A DNA stretch of 64,000 nucleotides, taken from Gentiana macrophylla. Taxonomy: Eukaryota > Streptophyta > Magnoliopsida > Gentianales > Gentianaceae. Location of the stretch: assembly GCA_026214975.1 (NCBI GenBank), contig CM047807.1:68117824-68181823 (forward strand). Reading direction: 5' to 3'. Below are positions 61,654 to 64,000 of this stretch, one piece after another. Below the pieces are notes generated by a model that worked only from the letters and a program-made list of their open reading frames with translations, was not told the origin of the DNA and did no database searches. The stretch's first letter is position 1, and the number at the start of each line of letters is the position of its first letter. Position numbers and translations under genes: made by a program.

Positions 61654-61970
61654 TGTTGAAATAGTGTCCTAAACCCAATCGGGTTGGACCGGATCCGACC
61701 GGGTCGGATCATTTCTACTATTTCTTTATGCTTATACATATATTAAATGGCTTTTATGTTGTCATATTTTTGTTCTTTTAAAGAACCAATTGTGAATTGT
61801 TATATGATAACGTCCTTAGTATTAAACTGTGATAGAGGAACCATGATAGGCAATTATGGTTGATGAGATCTCTAATCACTTTAATAAGTTTGATAGTGTT
61901 AAATGTCTCTAGGTTGATGTACTATTAAACAGGGCATTGATAGTATAAACAGGCAAGCACATAATAGATA
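61654..61970 (+). repeat. D2 3' LTR, first 317 bp only
   Basis: Starts TGTTGAAATAGTG and matches the other D LTRs until about 61970. A different LTR fragment then follows, so the remaining 1.6 kb is lost. Confidence 0.85.
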
Positions 61971-62116
61971 CTCTGATTTTGGTGATTAACCACTCTGTTT
62001 TATATTAACTGCATAAGTATCCTTGAAAGTGGTTTAAGAATTTTTAAAAGGTCACAATACTCTATTCACCCCCCCCCCCCCCTATAGAGTATTTATTGCG
62101 CCTTCTCGATCCAACA
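61971..62116 (+). repeat. 3' end of another Copia-type LTR
   Basis: Contains a C14-15 run followed by TATAGAGTATTTATTGCGCC and ends TCGATCCAACA at 62116. This is the typical 3' end of a plant Copia LTR with a C-rich tract. Both its start and its downstream PBS are missing. Confidence 0.6.
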
Positions 62117-63380
62117 AATAAGTCTCATGGAATTGAAACAAAGATATATTTGTTGGTGATATCCAAGAAAATATGTCCCTTGGAGGTGTTTGAATTTCCA
62201 AGGTAATTACATATTTGCATCTTGAAACAAATTTTGTTCCAAACTGTTGAAGAGTGCAGGAAAAAAACCAAACAACCAAAAACATTAAACACAGAATAAT
62301 CCGGTTTAGCCATATACATCACTTCATAAGAAGTTCTTTCCTTCATGATATGTGTTGGTTTAGTATTGATAATTTTAACAACATGCAGAAAAGAATAACC
62401 CCAATACTCAATAGGTATATTACTATGAAACCTCAAACCTCTAGCCGCATTCAGCAAGTGCTAATGTTTTCTTTCAACAATGACATTTTCTTCAGGTGTA
62501 CTTACACAATAAGTTTGATTAATGATGACATGCTATTCATAAAAGGATCTCAGCTGAAACTCAGTAATATTATCATATCTGATAACTTTTATAACTTTAT
62601 GGAATTTTGTAGATACAAGCTTGACAAGAGATTTTACCAGCGAAGAAGGTTCAGACTTTTGTCTCATAATAAACCCAAGTAAATCTAGAATAGTCATAAA
62701 CAATAGTGAGAAAGTACTGTTAACCATTCACAGTGGGATGCCTTAAAGGACTCTAAATATCCACATGTATAAGATCAAAAACATAATCAACAACGGTTGT
62801 GCTTAATGAAAAAGGTTTTTTCTTCAATTTTGCCATAAGACGCACAAAACACAAGTCATGTTCACAGAATTTTACATCAGGTGTATAAGAACTATTGGCT
62901 TGTAATCCCTTAACTGGTAGATGACTTAATGTATAATGCCAAAGAAGTTTCTCGTCTACAGTATCAGATAGGCATATACTCTCTTTAATTACAAACATAA
63001 TTGAAAACAAATGTGTTAGTAATGCATTTCTGAATAAAAATGTAAAGGCCTCTAGCTGAACCAATCACTCCAATCTTCTTGTTGTCCAGCAAAACACAAT
63101 TTTCTGCATCTGAACTCTATGTCAATGCAGGCAGAGACAACAAATTAAATATGAAACCAGCAATGTAAAGGACATTATGCAAAGTCAAATCTGGATTGAT
63201 CACAACTTGTCCATCATGAGTCACATGTACATTTCTGCCATTAAGTAATCCTACTCTCATGTTAACAACATCTTTAGGATTACTTAATCTAGAAAAGGAA
63301 CACCCAATGTGATATGTGGATCTAGAATCTAAGATCCATTGTGTAATTTTACTAAACCAGTTTCATCCGATCCTTGAGCA
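62117..63380 (-). pseudogene. Copia pol fragment: protease to integrase, minus strand
   Basis: Read right to left: a protease motif WILDSRSTYHI (about 63345-63313), where the usual DSG is DSR; then GAG-pre-integrase (62753-63064, LLWHYTLSHLPVKGL and CEHDLC). The integrase core shows FDLIHVDI, IRYDNITEF (62533-62727) and PEENVIVERKH (about 62485), so the acidic triad is still readable. The C-terminal integrase is at 62125-62457 (YWGYSFLHVVKIINTKP, FGCLVFFLHSS, KGHIFLDITNKYIFVS). Stops and shifts separate the parts. RT and gag are absent; the fragment is cut at 62116 by the LTR end. Confidence 0.82.
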
Positions 63381-63383
63381 TAT

Positions 63384-63845
63384 TGATGTCGCGTATGATG
63401 TCGCTTATACTAGCAAGAGTACTTGGTCAAATTATAGCATAGCAATGGCGAATCAAGGTCGATCCCACAGAGACAATGCAACTCAAGTATAAACGAATCT
63501 ACCCTAATTGAGAAGACAAATACGGTCATTGACCAATAATAACATAGAAAGAACGTGGTATTCCTTCCCGCCCCTAACTATCTACTAACTTGGTGTAGTT
63601 AATCCTTATCCTTACTTCCCCACATAATTTCCATAAATTAATCGAACGTTTTAATTCATTTTAGCTATGGGTGCAATCTCCTAACCCTATCTACTTTCAC
63701 TGTAAGGACAACATATGATCTATATGCAACTAACCTCCTTTGTTGGTTGTATTAGTTCATACGCAATAAGTTTTAGAGATGCCGGCTCGAGGCCGAAAAC
63801 CTCTCTAAGCAGCTATCGACTATGACTAGCACGTTCCTAGGGATC
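63384..63845 (-). repeat. Athila/Tat-like LTR fragment, minus strand
   Basis: The left edge TGATGTCGCGTATGATGTCG, the phrase TAGCAAGAGTACTTGGTCAAA and GGTCGATCCCACAGAGACAA resemble the 3' end of Athila/Tat LTRs read in reverse (compare 59997 onward, GGGTCAAATTGTAG). No coding. The right edge is near 63845. Confidence 0.45.
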
Positions 63846-64000
63846 TGTTAGGAACATTTTATTATGTTTTGATGATGGCCATACTAGCTGTTACAGCAAG
63901 CCTGAAATAAGTTAGAAATCTTTGTATAAGTCTTTACTTAGAGTCTGACATGTTGTATAAGTTGAGTCAGACAAGTATTGTACTAGTTGGTAGAATGGCG
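63846..64000 (+). repeat. start of a Copia-like LTR, cut by window end
   Basis: Starts TGTTAGGAACATTTTATTAT and GTTTTGATGATGGCC, which looks like the first bases of a SIRE-type LTR. Only 155 bp are in the window and no partner is available. Confidence 0.4.

Larger units (their letters stand above)
28735..61970 (+). mobile_element. D2: second copy of the D family, split by Athila, 3' LTR truncated
   Basis: The 5' LTR is 28735-30672 and the interior is 30673-35746 plus 61574-61653. The 3' LTR starts TGTTGAAATAGTG at 61654 and is lost after about 61970. The interior is collinear with the D1 interior, including the pol fossils. Athila (35747-61568) sits close to the interior's 3' end. The left flank is GATTT (28730-28734); the matching right flank is lost. 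Confidence 0.85.

Noticed and set aside
62077..62092. C14-15 run as a four-stranded (G4/i-motif) regulatory site
   Set aside because: C-rich tracts are normal near the 3' end of plant Copia LTRs (also at 1880 and 6385).
1..64000. Host protein-coding gene, CRISPR array, tRNA or rRNA
   Set aside because: Every ORF that resembles a known family belongs to a transposable element, and no RNA gene pattern was seen; the PBS motifs only match tRNA 3' ends.

Overview
This is nuclear DNA from a flowering plant, probably a eudicot; the sequence does not identify the species. I see no intact host gene and no rRNA, tRNA or CRISPR array. Almost every kilobase can be assigned to a transposable element: Copia and Gypsy LTR retrotransposons, one CACTA DNA transposon, and a remnant of a plant 'putative gypsy-type transposon' protein gene (called X below). 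The base composition, (TA)n runs, tRNA-type primer-binding sites, chromodomain integrase and GT-AG introns all fit a plant.

Layout. 1-1575: minus-strand Copia LTR cut by the window edge. 1576-6426: decayed plus-strand SIRE-like Copia that has lost RT-RNaseH. 6427-10287: pieces of minus-strand chromovirus-type Gypsy (LTR, gag, PBS, LTR-like block). 10288-11401 and 27613-28734: the two halves of X. Between them lies D1 (11402-27612), a Copia-derived element with its own LTRs. D1's 5' LTR carries a complete 7.0-kb CACTA element (11428-18436, TSD AAT). 28735-61970: D2, a second copy of the D family. D2 is split by a large Athila-type Gypsy element (35747-61568, perfect TSD GTTGG, LTRs about 98% identical by eye). 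The Athila element is itself split by two head-to-head Tekay-like remnants (47169-58279). 61971-64000: a mosaic of Copia and Athila-like LTR and pol pieces.

Order of events from the nesting: X is oldest; D1 and D2 entered X; CACTA entered the D1 LTR; Athila entered D2; the Tekay material entered Athila. The deepest nest is X > D2 > Athila > Tekay.

The most interesting part is the Athila element. Downstream of pol it carries three extra reading frames on the same strand: a small zinc-knuckle-like protein, then two proteins that look like tandem paralogues of the plant 'putative plant transposon protein' type. The two paralogous frames are preceded by paired GC-rich palindromes (core TCCGGCGTRCGCCGGA, partners 20-21 bp apart). 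The same pairs lie upstream of the LTR TATA box, and one accessory frame also has a 12-nt TATA block identical to the one in the LTR. This looks like a promoter or protein-binding module reused inside the element. The second notable point is the D family: two separate insertions share the same broken Copia pol, so the family appears to have moved after its own pol had died.
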